Positions 54,833 to 63,476 of a DNA stretch of 64,000 nt are shown here, piece by piece. Source of the stretch: Dyella_B sp035503745. Lineage in GTDB: Bacteria; Pseudomonadota; Gammaproteobacteria; Xanthomonadales; Rhodanobacteraceae. Position numbers and translations under genes: made by a program. The notes beneath the pieces are model-generated. The model was given only the letters and a program-made list of their open reading frames with translations. It was not told the DNA's origin and searched no databases. The number at the start of each line of letters is the position of its first letter. Position 1 is the stretch's first letter. The stretch spans positions 1 through 64,000 of the forward strand of contig NZ_DATJTC010000011.1 of the NCBI RefSeq assembly GCF_035503745.1, read 5' to 3'.

Positions 54833-57800
54833 ATGAGTATTAAAAAGCTTGTGCCTGCATCGAATCGGATGCCGGTGCGTCATACCGCGTTGGCCGTGGC
54901 AGTCGCCATGGGTTTTGGCTTATCCGGACAGGTGTTTGCACAGGCCACCACCGGTTCCGTGTTTGGTACCGCACCGGTAGCGACTGGTGAGACGGTTCGC
55001 ATCGTCAACAACCAGACGGGCCTGAGCCGCACTGTCGCCGTCGACAGCGCCGGCCGTTATAGCGCCAACCAGTTGCCCACGGGCGACTACACCGTGTCGC
55101 TGCTGCAAAACGGCACCGTGGTGTCCACGCACGAGCACGTGCAGGTAACCGTGCAGGGCGGTACGCCGGTGACGTTCGCCGCCGCTGCCTCGGCACAGAA
55201 CGCGCAGAACCTCACCACCGTTACGGTGACGGCCAACTCGCTGCCTGCGATCGACGTGTCCTCGACCCGCCAGACGCAGGTGATCACCGCGCAGCAATTG
55301 AAGACGCTGCCGATTGCCCACAACGCTGAATCCATCGCGTTGCTGGCCCCCGGCGTGAGCGCGGGCGGCTCCAGCCTCGGTACGGGTCCGACCGGTGCGC
55401 CGCTGGTTTCGATGGGCGGCAACAGCGTGGTGGAAAACGCCTACTACCTCAACGGCTTCAACACCACCGATCCGATCGGCGGCGCGGGCGGCGTTACGCT
55501 GCCGTACTTCGCGATCGCCGAGCAGCAGACCATCACCAGCGGTTACGGCCCCGAATACGGTCGTTCGACCGGCGGCGTGATCAGCCAGATCGGTCAGCGC
55601 GGCAGTAACCAGTGGCATGCCGGCGTGTATGTGTCCTGGCGTCCGTCCTGGGCCGAAAGCGACTACGACAACATCAAGTACAGCAACCCGCTGACGCCGG
55701 TGGGCGTGTCGGGCTACACCACGGGTGCCGCGGCTCCCTATCTGGCCTCCAGCCAGGGTACCTCCAACTACGCGCCCGGCTACGGCCAGATCGAAAACGG
55801 CCGCAAGCAGAACAGCGACTGGGAAAACGTCTATGACGCCTACATCAGCGGCCCGCTGATCAAGGACACGCTGTTCTTCTTCTTGACGGCCGAATGGCAG
55901 CACGACAGCAACGATGGCGGCCTGCCGACCTACGGCATCACCTCGCCGCAGGGTTACTACCAGACCACCGCCACGGACAGCCCCAAGCTGTACGGCAAGT
56001 TGGACTGGAACATCAACGACAGCAACGTGCTGGAACTGACGGGCGTCAAGACCCAGCTCAATGAAACCAGCAGCAACTTCTACAACTACGACTACTCCAA
56101 CCAGTCGGTCGGCAACTACTACGCTGCGGGTGTGCTGAGCAAGGACACCTACAACATCGGTATCCTCAAGTACACCTCCTACATCACCGACAACCTTACG
56201 TTGGAAGTGCTGTACGGCCTGATGGGCGCCGATTACTACAGCAGCTTCGCCGGCGGCAACGCGGCTCCGGTGACCTTCGGTACGGGTACCACTCAGCCGG
56301 CGGGCGTCACCGTTCCCACCCTGGTTGATACGACCATTGCCAACCCGGGCCACACCACCAAGACCCAAAACCTGCGCATCGACCTTGATTGGAAGGTCAC
56401 CGACAATCACGATCTGAAGTTCGGTATCGACAACCTGCAGTACCGCGATGACGATGACGGCACCCAGATCCTGGGCGGCGGCGCCTACACGTACTTCTAT
56501 GGCACGCCCTCCAGCGTTTCGTCCGCGCCCTTCATCGGCGGCGCTGGCGCTGTCGCAGGCAACTACGTCCTGGAAAACCTCGTCCAGCAGAACGTCTCCA
56601 TTGCGTCTCGCGAAAAGGCGCAGTACGTGGAAGACCGCTGGCAGGTGATGCCCAACCTGTTGTTGGACCTGGGTATTCGTAACGACCAGTTCGAAAACAC
56701 CGGCCCCGGCGGCGTGGCCTACGTGAAGGAAAACAGCCCGCAGTGGGCGCCGCGTCTGGGCTTCAGCTGGGACGTGTTTGGCGACAGCACGTTCAAGGTC
56801 TTCGGTAACGCAGGCCGCTACTACCTGGCGTTGCCGGCAGGTCTGGCCGCTCGTAACTCTGCGTTCGGCTCGATCAACGGTACGGTCGTTTACACCTACT
56901 CGGGCATTTCCGCCAACGGCGTGCCGACTGGCCTGACGGCAGTTCCGGTGGCCCTGGCTCCGGGTGTGACCATTCCGGGCTACTACTCGTCCGACGGTGA
57001 GAACGGCGTCCCCGGCAACATCAAGGACTACGCCTCGACCAACCTCAAGCCGCAGTACCAGGACGAATACGTGCTGGGCTTGCAGAAGCAGCTCTGGGAT
57101 ACCGGCCTGGTGTGGGGCATGCAGGCGACCTGGGAGAAGGCCGGCAATCTCGTGGATGACACGGACATCATCTACGAAGGCAACATCATTCCGGGCCTGG
57201 TCAATCCGGGCAAGACCGCCTACATCCCGCAGCCCGACGGCTACGCCGTATGGAACCCGAACACCGGACAGGGCGCTGTGTGCGATCTTTCGGGTGTAAC
57301 TTCGGCGAACTGCGGATGGCCGGTACCGTCGCGTAAGTACTACGCGTTGGAAAACTATTTGGAGCACACCTGGGACGGCAAGTGGTACGCCAAGGTCGAC
57401 TACGTGTTCTCCAAGTCGTACGGCTCCACCGAAGGTCCGACGGATACGCCGATTGGTCAGATCACCAACCAGCGCAATGGCGGCTTCTCCGGTTCGACCA
57501 CGGCGCAGTGGGACTTCCCCGATATCATGGCGTATGCCAACGGCGAGCAGGCCAATAGCCATCGCCACACCCTCAAGGCGTTTGGCTCCTACGCCATTAC
57601 GCCGGAATGGATGATCAGCGGTACGTACATCATCCAGTCGGGTGCGCCGAACGTGTGCTTGAGCGGTTATGGCGACGAGATCATCCCGGACCTGTACTCC
57701 GGCCCGTATCAGCACTTCTGCGGTGGTACGCCGTCTGGCAACTCCACCACGGGTGTGGGCTACGGCGGCATGCCGTCTCCTCCGGGCACCTCTGGCCATA

Positions 57801-58060
57801 CGCCGTGGACGCACCAGATCAACCTGGCGCTGACCTACACGCCGGAATGGGCGAAGAAGCATCTCACCCTGCAGTGGGAAATCCACAACCTGCTCAACGA
57901 GCAGGAAGCGACGCTGTACTACACCGAATACGCCGTGGGTACCAACGGCGGTCCTGGTGGCGGCAACGGTGGTACGACCTATTGGAACCCGGTCTATCAC
58001 ACCGCGCAGTCGACCGAAACGCCGCGCTACATGGATTTCAGCGTGAAGTTCGACTGGTAA
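54833..58060 (+). CDS. TonB-dependent receptor with carboxypeptidase-regulatory-like N-domain
   Basis: A 1075-residue outer-membrane receptor. A signal peptide (cleaved after GQVFA) leads into a CarboxypepD_reg-like domain (about 40-115: VRIVNNQTGLSRTVAVDSAGRY...LPTGDYTVSL), a plug domain (about 130-260, with SVVENAYYLNGFNTTDP and YGPEYGRSTGGVI) and a beta-barrel ending in FSVKFDW, whose terminal aromatic residue fits BAM recognition. The OmpA/carboxypeptidase-like N-domain suggests an Oar-like or large-substrate receptor. PiuC and a sulfotransferase are nearby, so iron-chelate or peptide uptake is plausible. Codon use is biased to Cs and Gs as in a highly expressed gene. Confidence 0.9.
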   Translation: MSIKKLVPASNRMPVRHTALAVAVAMGFGLSGQVFAQATTGSVFGTAPVATGETVRIVNNQTGLSRTVAVDSAGRYSANQLPTGDYTVSLLQNGTVVSTHEHVQVTVQGGTPVTFAAAASAQNAQNLTTVTVTANSLPAIDVSSTRQTQVITAQQLKTLPIAHNAESIALLAPGVSAGGSSLGTGPTGAPLVSMGGNSVVENAYYLNGFNTTDPIGGAGGVTLPYFAIAEQQTITSGYGPEYGRSTGGVISQIGQRGSNQWHAGVYVSWRPSWAESDYDNIKYSNPLTPVGVSGYTTGAAAPYLASSQGTSNYAPGYGQIENGRKQNSDWENVYDAYISGPLIKDTLFFFLTAEWQHDSNDGGLPTYGITSPQGYYQTTATDSPKLYGKLDWNINDSNVLELTGVKTQLNETSSNFYNYDYSNQSVGNYYAAGVLSKDTYNIGILKYTSYITDNLTLEVLYGLMGADYYSSFAGGNAAPVTFGTGTTQPAGVTVPTLVDTTIANPGHTTKTQNLRIDLDWKVTDNHDLKFGIDNLQYRDDDDGTQILGGGAYTYFYGTPSSVSSAPFIGGAGAVAGNYVLENLVQQNVSIASREKAQYVEDRWQVMPNLLLDLGIRNDQFENTGPGGVAYVKENSPQWAPRLGFSWDVFGDSTFKVFGNAGRYYLALPAGLAARNSAFGSINGTVVYTYSGISANGVPTGLTAVPVALAPGVTIPGYYSSDGENGVPGNIKDYASTNLKPQYQDEYVLGLQKQLWDTGLVWGMQATWEKAGNLVDDTDIIYEGNIIPGLVNPGKTAYIPQPDGYAVWNPNTGQGAVCDLSGVTSANCGWPVPSRKYYALENYLEHTWDGKWYAKVDYVFSKSYGSTEGPTDTPIGQITNQRNGGFSGSTTAQWDFPDIMAYANGEQANSHRHTLKAFGSYAITPEWMISGTYIIQSGAPNVCLSGYGDEIIPDLYSGPYQHFCGGTPSGNSTTGVGYGGMPSPPGTSGHTPWTHQINLALTYTPEWAKKHLTLQWEIHNLLNEQEATLYYTEYAVGTNGGPGGGNGGTTYWNPVYHTAQSTETPRYMDFSVKFDW

Positions 58061-58110
58061 TGCCTATAGACGATGCCCTGGCGCCATGGATGGCGCCGGT
58101 CATCGGAACA

Positions 58111-58149
58111 ACGAAGAAGGCCGCCGGCATAACCGGCGGCCTTCTTCGT
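58111..58149. terminator. Bidirectional terminator-like hairpin, TonB receptor / sulfotransferase
   Basis: A perfect 17-bp stem (ACGAAGAAGGCCGCCGG and its complement, 5-base loop) lies between two convergent genes, one base from the sulfotransferase stop. Short T-runs occur on both sides (GTTTC on plus), which suits termination from either direction. Confidence 0.75.
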
Positions 58150-58150
58150 T

Positions 58151-59713
58151 TCAGTGATGCAGGCGCTCGATCAATGGCGCCAGAAAATCCCGATAGCGCG
58201 GACTGCGTGCGGTATCGCCGCGGATGGGCTGGCGCACTTGCGCCGCACTGGCCGTGCTGTGCACATCGCGTTGCGTCTGATGCGGCGAAAGGCATGCCGC
58301 ATCGAAGGGCAATTGGCAGAAGGCAAGTAGCTGCCGAATCTGCGCTTCGGGTTCCCGCACCAGCTTCTCGTAAGCAAGGTCAAACACCTTGCCCGGATAA
58401 CGCTCTTGCCAATAGTCACTTAAGATGCGGTAGTCGTTGTAATAGCTGGCGAGATCTTCGAGGTCGTAGCTGAAGTGGACGCCTTCGCTGAATAACTGGC
58501 GATAGCAGGCAAAACAGGTTTCCACCGCATCGCGATGGCAATGGATGATCCTGGCGCCCGGCAACATCGCGCCAATGGCGCCGATCCATTGCCAGTTCTG
58601 CAAGCCCTTGTCGGTGAAACAGGGACGCTTGGCGCGCCAGCGCTGGGTGCGCGCAAGATAGTCTTTACCCATCCGTGCCCAATCTTCCGCCGTGGCCTCG
58701 CTTGCCCAGTGCGGAAAATCCTTGCCGCGCCGTGTCGATTCGTCCTGCAAAACCTGTGCAAGGTCGTCGATCTCGTTGGCGCCTTCCACTAGCGGGTGCG
58801 ACGCGAGAATGTGTTCGACCAGCGTTGATCCGGAGCGCGGAAGGCTGGCGATGAAAATCACCTCGCGGCCAAGGGTTGGATCGAGCGGTGCCGGCAACGG
58901 GCGGCCAAACGCTTCGGTGATGGCGGCCACGTGGGCATGTTCGGCAGCCGCATCCCATACGACCTGCTTGCGCTTGACGGCATTGGCCTCGCGCAAGGCC
59001 TCAAAGGCGCCGGCGTAGTCATGCTGGTCTTCCAGCGCTCGGTACAAGCTGAAACCAAGGAAGGCACGCGAGTCGGGCGCAAGCTGCGGGTTGCGCAGCA
59101 CCTGCCGGAGCTGCTGCGTATCGGCGGGGGTGAGCGATTCGGTTTTCAGGTTGGCCAAGCCATGCCAGGCGAGGGCGTGATCGGGTTGCAGGGCCAGTAT
59201 CTTGCGATAGTGCGCCACCGCGGCGGGGATATCGCCGCGTATGGTGAAAACGTCCGCAAGCGTGGTGCGCGCGCTGATGTGTTTTTCGTCCAGGTCGAGC
59301 GCACGTTGCAACGCAGCGGCGGCCTCGTCCAACTGCCATTGCAGTTTCAGCGCCTTGCCGAGGTTGTACCAGTTTGATGCGTGCGCGGGCGCCAGCTCAG
59401 TGGCGCGACGCAAGTAGACAAAGGCTTCCTCGGTTTCGCCGGAATCGTAAAGCGCGCCGCCTAGATTGGCGAGAATGTTCGGATCGTCAGGACGCTGCTG
59501 CGCAGCCTTGCGCATGTACTGGACAGCGGTGCGACTGTCGCCGCGCATCTGGCAGGCGATGCCATACAGAAACTGCGCATTGGCAAAGCCGGGCGCCTGG
59601 GCCAGCACCCGCTTCAACGGCTGCTCGGCCAGATCCGGACGTCCCTGGGACAACGCCCTGCCGGCTTCGCTGAGCCACTGGCGCGCTGCGGGGGTGAGAT
59701 CGGGAGGCGGCAT
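58151..59713 (-). CDS. TPR-repeat sulfotransferase
   Basis: A 520-residue two-part protein. Residues about 1-240 contain at least six tetratricopeptide repeats (for example NILANLGGALYDSGETEEAF and ASNWYNLGKALKLQWQLDEA). Residues about 255-510 form a sulfotransferase domain with the PAPS 5'-loop SLPRSGSTLVEHIL near residue 275, DKGLQNWQ and HCHRDAVETCFACYRQLF (3'-phosphate-binding region). It would move sulfate from PAPS to a protein or small molecule held by the TPRs; the target is unknown. It is convergent with the TonB receptor and divergent from piuC. AGGTAG precedes the ATG. Confidence 0.9.
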   Translation of the reverse strand: MPPPDLTPAARQWLSEAGRALSQGRPDLAEQPLKRVLAQAPGFANAQFLYGIACQMRGDSRTAVQYMRKAAQQRPDDPNILANLGGALYDSGETEEAFVYLRRATELAPAHASNWYNLGKALKLQWQLDEAAAALQRALDLDEKHISARTTLADVFTIRGDIPAAVAHYRKILALQPDHALAWHGLANLKTESLTPADTQQLRQVLRNPQLAPDSRAFLGFSLYRALEDQHDYAGAFEALREANAVKRKQVVWDAAAEHAHVAAITEAFGRPLPAPLDPTLGREVIFIASLPRSGSTLVEHILASHPLVEGANEIDDLAQVLQDESTRRGKDFPHWASEATAEDWARMGKDYLARTQRWRAKRPCFTDKGLQNWQWIGAIGAMLPGARIIHCHRDAVETCFACYRQLFSEGVHFSYDLEDLASYYNDYRILSDYWQERYPGKVFDLAYEKLVREPEAQIRQLLAFCQLPFDAACLSPHQTQRDVHSTASAAQVRQPIRGDTARSPRYRDFLAPLIERLHH

Positions 59714-59865
59714 GGGCTACCTGATACGGATGGCTTGAGGACGGATGCCTAGTCTTGCATGTTCCCGCCAGGCAAAAGAATGCCCGCACGGCGACAGCTG
59801 TTCCGCTTCCTGGGGCGTGCGATTACCATGGACTGCGCCGTGCAACCTCATGAAGGGTTACTGCC

Positions 59866-60540
59866 TTGATTCACTGTGTCCCCGCCGTTCTCGGTCCCGA
59901 TGAGCTGGCCGCCATCCGTTCCAGGCTGCAGAGCATTGTTTTTGCCGATGGCGCCGGCACGGCCGGCTGGTCCGCGCGCGAGGTCAAGCGCAACCTGCAA
60001 GTGACGGCGGGCACGCCTGAATACGAGCAGATCGCGCGTATCGTGCGCGAAGCCTTCATGCGCAGCGGCGAGTTGCAGGCCGCCTTGCTGCCCGCGATGG
60101 CGACGCCGGTATTGTTCAACCGCTACGGCCAGGGCATGGAATACGGCCCGCACGTGGATGCGCCGGTCATGGGCGTCATGAGCAATGCGGTACGCAGCGA
60201 TGTGGCCATCACCATTTTTCTGTCCGACCCGCAAAGCTACGACGGCGGCGAGTTGACCATGCTCATGAATGGCGCCAACAGCGCGTTCAAGCTTGAAGCG
60301 GGTGCCGCCATTGCCTATCCCGCCAACACCTTGCACCACGTAACACCCGTCACGCGCGGTGCGCGCGATGCGGCCATCATCTGGGTGCAAAGCCAGATAC
60401 GCGATCCGGCCAAACGGGAGCTGTTGTGGGATATGGAAACCGCCAAGCGCCTGACCTTCGAGCGTGAAGGCAAGAGCCAGGCGTTCGACCTGATCAGCCG
60501 GTCCCGCGCGAACCTGGTCCGCATGTGGGCGGAAACCTGA
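59866..60540 (+). CDS. piuC: PKHD-type Fe(II)/2-oxoglutarate hydroxylase (PiuC/YbiX-like)
   Basis: A 224-residue dioxygenase beginning at TTG 59866 (GAAGGGT upstream). The iron site is HVDAP near residue 97 with the distal histidine in TLHHVTPVTRG near 158. RYGQGMEYGPHVD, DVAITIFLSDPQSYDGGEL and the conserved C-terminal FDLISRSRANLVRMWAE mark the PiuC/YbiX family. These genes typically sit beside TonB siderophore receptors, as here. Confidence 0.93.
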   Translation: MIHCVPAVLGPDELAAIRSRLQSIVFADGAGTAGWSAREVKRNLQVTAGTPEYEQIARIVREAFMRSGELQAALLPAMATPVLFNRYGQGMEYGPHVDAPVMGVMSNAVRSDVAITIFLSDPQSYDGGELTMLMNGANSAFKLEAGAAIAYPANTLHHVTPVTRGARDAAIIWVQSQIRDPAKRELLWDMETAKRLTFEREGKSQAFDLISRSRANLVRMWAET

Positions 60541-60665
60541 CGCAGGCCATGGCATCGCAGCGGGCGGTGCGGCGCTGCGGCGGTTCGATCAGCGGCATCT
60601 CCCGATCAGCGGCATGCGCTCGGCCTGGGCCGAATCGGCACGCCGTGGATCGGTGGCGTGCGGTA

Positions 60666-61589
60666 TCAGTAACGCGGCACGCTGGTGTCGATCTGTGCCG
60701 CCCACGCGTCCATGCCGCCATCGACGCTGTAGACATGGCTGAAACCATGCGCGATGAAGCGCTCGGCGGCGGTGCGGCTGGAAATGCCGTGGTGGCAGAT
60801 AAAAGCCAGCGCCGTGTCCTTGGGCAGCGCAGCCAGGGCGGCGTAGCCTTCCTCTTCCAGCACGCGTGCCTGCGGTAGCGGCGGGGCCATCATGCGGCCT
60901 TGCGCGGGACGCACGTCGATCAGGGTGATGTCGCCCTTGGCCAGGCGCTGCTGCAATTGGTGCACGCTCATCGATTTCAGTTCGACCGCGCCGGGAAACT
61001 TAAGGCTCAGGCCCTCGCCCTGCATGGTCGACACCCAGTCGATCACGATGCCCTTGGCGCGCTGGGCGCTGGCCGGGTCGAAGTGCACCTCGATGCCGTT
61101 GGCGTTGACCACGATGTCGTGTTCGCTACCGGGCGCCAGCTGGAAGCCGGCGCTGTGGTCCGGGCCGATTTCCAGATGCAGCGCCAAGCCTTCCGCATTC
61201 GCGATGCCTTGGCCGATCGCCTCGGCGGCCTTGTCGGTGATGGTGATTTGCGGCGGCGTGCGGTCCGGCTGCGCCACGCCGAACAGCTCGTGCAATTGGC
61301 CGCTGCCGTACATCTGGCGGATGATGTCGGCGCCGCCGATCAGCTCGCCATCGACGTACAGCTGCGGGATGGTCGGCCAGTTGCCGAAGGCCTTGATGCC
61401 TTCGCGGATTTCCGAATCTTCCAGCACGTTGACCGTGTGGTAGCTGGGCAGCAGCTCATTGAGCGTGTTGGTGGCCGCCGCGGAGAAGCCGCACATCGGC
61501 TGCTGCCGGGTGCCCTTCATGAACAGCACCACGCGGTGGTCTTTGAGCAGGCTTTCGATGCGTTCGCGGGTGGGGGTGTCGAGGGACAT
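60666..61589 (-). CDS. Three-domain monothiol glutaredoxin: Grx4 + HesB-like + rhodanese
   Basis: A 307-residue protein starting at ATG 61589. Residues 1-105 are a Grx4-type glutaredoxin with CGFS (KGTRQQPMCGFSAAA) and GNWPTIPQLYVDGELIGG. Residues about 112-195 look like an A-type (HesB/IscA) Fe-S carrier fold (ITITDKAAEAIGQGI...SLKFPGA) but contain no cysteine. Residues about 205-307 form a rhodanese domain with ICHHGISSRTAAERF as active-site loop. Grx4 proteins carry 2Fe-2S clusters with glutathione. The A-type part is therefore probably a docking domain, as the degenerate N-domain of E. coli NfuA is thought to be. Confidence 0.9.
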   Translation of the reverse strand: MSLDTPTRERIESLLKDHRVVLFMKGTRQQPMCGFSAAATNTLNELLPSYHTVNVLEDSEIREGIKAFGNWPTIPQLYVDGELIGGADIIRQMYGSGQLHELFGVAQPDRTPPQITITDKAAEAIGQGIANAEGLALHLEIGPDHSAGFQLAPGSEHDIVVNANGIEVHFDPASAQRAKGIVIDWVSTMQGEGLSLKFPGAVELKSMSVHQLQQRLAKGDITLIDVRPAQGRMMAPPLPQARVLEEEGYAALAALPKDTALAFICHHGISSRTAAERFIAHGFSHVYSVDGGMDAWAAQIDTSVPRY

Positions 61590-61690
61590 GCAGGGGCTCC
61601 GGCAAAGAGGGGCATTGTATCCCCTTGCATATGCAGGCGGCCGGGACGGGTTCAAGGCTTGGAGTGGTTTTGCCAGGGGGAGATTGGGAA

Positions 61691-61905
61691 GGGTAAGGCT
61701 CTATAAACGCGCTGTCGCAAGATTGTGTGACCCCTCCCGACCCTCCCTTGCTAGCAGGGGAGGGAGTGAATGGTTCTGCGCAGCTTCTGCCCCTCCCCCT
61801 GCGAAGCAGGGGGAGGTTGGGAGGGGGTAAGGCTCTTTTAAAAACACTTTCGCAAGATCGCGTGCCCCCCAACCCTATCCCTGCAGGCAAGGGAGGGAGT
61901 AAGGC
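61691..61905. repeat. Tandem intergenic repeat with GC-rich hairpins
   Basis: A unit beginning GGGTAAGGCTCT, with CGCAAGAT about 26 bases on, occurs at 61691-61735 and again, diverged, at 61826-61870. A third start (GGGAGTAAGGCGC) lies at 61895-61905. Between them are GC-rich inverted repeats (CCCTCCCTTGCTAGCAGGGGAGGG and CCCTCCCCCTGCGAAGCAGGGGG regions). The repeat fills the spacer upstream of the glutaredoxin gene; it looks like a dispersed intergenic repeat family rather than coding DNA. Confidence 0.7.
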
Positions 61906-61908
61906 GCG

Positions 61909-62766
61909 TCACGCGGCCGGGCGCAGGTCTTGCAGATCCCGCTTGCGGCGCGCCAGCGGCGCAAGCGCGAGCGCCGCGGTGGGCGAGGGCAGTACCAGCT
62001 CGCGGCTGGCCCGGCCCAGGGCGGTGGGCTGCTCACTCCAGTGGATCAGTTCCATGGCGCCCACGTCGTCCTCCACCAGCGCGGTGCAGTGTTCGACCCA
62101 ATCGCCATCGTTGAGATAGACCACGCCGTCGATGGTGCGCACCTGGCCGTAATGGATATGGCCGCAGATGTGGCCGTCCACGCCGCGCTCGCGCGCATCG
62201 GCGGCGACGCGTTCTTCGTAGGCGCGGATGTATTCCAGCGCCTTGCCGATGTGCGATTTGACGATGATCGACAGCGGCAGATACGGCAGCGCCATGCGGC
62301 GGCGCCAGGCGTTGACGCGGCGGTTGCTCCAGCAGATGAAACGATGCATGGCCTCGCCGATATGTAGCATCCAGCTGCGGCCGATCTGCTCGGGGTCGTA
62401 TTCGTCGCCGTGGCTGACGCGATAGCGGCGGCCGTCCGCACCCACGTGGATGGCGTCCAGTTCGATGCGCACGCCGCAGATCGATTGCCCGACCATGCCG
62501 CGGATCGCCGCGTCATGGTTGCCGGGAATGTAGGTCACTTCCACGCCGCGACGCGCCATATCCAGCACTTCGGCGATCACGGTACCGTGGTCCGGATGCC
62601 ACCAGCGGCGGCGGCTGAGGGCTTCAAGATCGATGATGTCGCCCACCAGGTAGAGCTTCTGGCATTGCAGATTGCGCAGGAAATCCAGCAGGTAGGCGGC
62701 TTTGCAGTCCGGCGTGCCCAAGTGGACGTCGGAAATGAAAACGCTGCGGCAGCGAAGGATGGCCAT
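61909..62766 (-). CDS. LpxH-like metallophosphoesterase
   Basis: A 285-residue calcineurin-like phosphoesterase with the full metal-binding set: ISDVHLGTPDC near residue 12, LVGDIIDL near 40, YIPGNHDAAI near 83, VSHGDEYD near 117 and CGHIHYGQV near 198. It matches the longer LpxH2-like branch annotated as UDP-2,3-diacylglucosamine diphosphatase (lipid A synthesis), but that activity is not certain for this branch, and a separate true LpxH may exist elsewhere. Confidence 0.85.
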   Translation of the reverse strand: MAILRCRSVFISDVHLGTPDCKAAYLLDFLRNLQCQKLYLVGDIIDLEALSRRRWWHPDHGTVIAEVLDMARRGVEVTYIPGNHDAAIRGMVGQSICGVRIELDAIHVGADGRRYRVSHGDEYDPEQIGRSWMLHIGEAMHRFICWSNRRVNAWRRRMALPYLPLSIIVKSHIGKALEYIRAYEERVAADARERGVDGHICGHIHYGQVRTIDGVVYLNDGDWVEHCTALVEDDVGAMELIHWSEQPTALGRASRELVLPSPTAALALAPLARRKRDLQDLRPAA

Positions 62767-62873
62767 GGCGTCGGTCCCGGTTGGTTGCCGGGATCACAGT
62801 GTCGTGCCCGAACGTCACCGAGCGATGGCGAATAGGTTGCAGGAAGGTTGCCGTGGGCGATTTTGCGCTTTTT

Positions 62874-63473
62874 TCAGCGCAACGCGGCGTGTACCGCCGG
62901 TTCGATCGCCGCTGTCCACAGCGCGTATTGGGCCGCGCTAGGGTGCAGGCCATCGGCTGCGACCCATTCCGGATGCGCACGGGAAAGGCCAGTGATATCC
63001 ACGAAATGCGCACCGGCCCGCACGGCTTCGTCGCGGCCGATGGCGTTGAAGGCATCCAGCTCCTGCGCGATCTGCGCCAGGTCGCGGCCGCTGGCCTGGC
63101 CAAAGGGCGTGACGCCCCAGTCGGGAATGGAAACCGCCACCACCCGCCCGGGCCGGCCGCCAGCCAGGGTTATCGCACGCGCGAGCAGGCCGCGAAATTC
63201 GCCGCGGTAATCGAGCGCCGAGCGGCCGCGATACTGGTTGTTCACGCCGATCAGCAGGGTCGCAAGATCGTAGGCCGGCGCGAGGCCGGCCTGATCCATG
63301 CCGGCCGACAGCTCGTCGGTGGTCCAGCCGGTGACGGCCACGACGTGCGGATCGTCGATCATCACGCCCTGCTCGCGCAACGCGGCCGCCAGCTGCACCG
63401 GCCAGCGCGCATCGGCGGGAACGTCCTCGCCGATGGTGTAGGAATCGCCCAGGGCGAGATAGCGCAGCGGCAT
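62874..63473 (-). CDS. SGNH/GDSL-type hydrolase
   Basis: A 199-residue esterase-fold protein: block I LALGDSYTIGEDV with the catalytic serine near residue 10, block III LLIGVNNQYRGRS near 75 and block V ADGLHPSAAQYALW with the catalytic Asp/His near 175. There is no signal peptide. The substrate is unknown. It lies 3 bases after the aminotransferase gene and is presumably co-transcribed with it. Confidence 0.87.
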   Translation of the reverse strand: MPLRYLALGDSYTIGEDVPADARWPVQLAAALREQGVMIDDPHVVAVTGWTTDELSAGMDQAGLAPAYDLATLLIGVNNQYRGRSALDYRGEFRGLLARAITLAGGRPGRVVAVSIPDWGVTPFGQASGRDLAQIAQELDAFNAIGRDEAVRAGAHFVDITGLSRAHPEWVAADGLHPSAAQYALWTAAIEPAVHAALR

Positions 63474-63476
63474 GGA

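Noticed and set aside
54920..58000. A 1026-codon minus-strand frame.
   Set aside because: It is the antisense of the TonB receptor; long antisense frames are expected from the strong GC bias at third codon positions.
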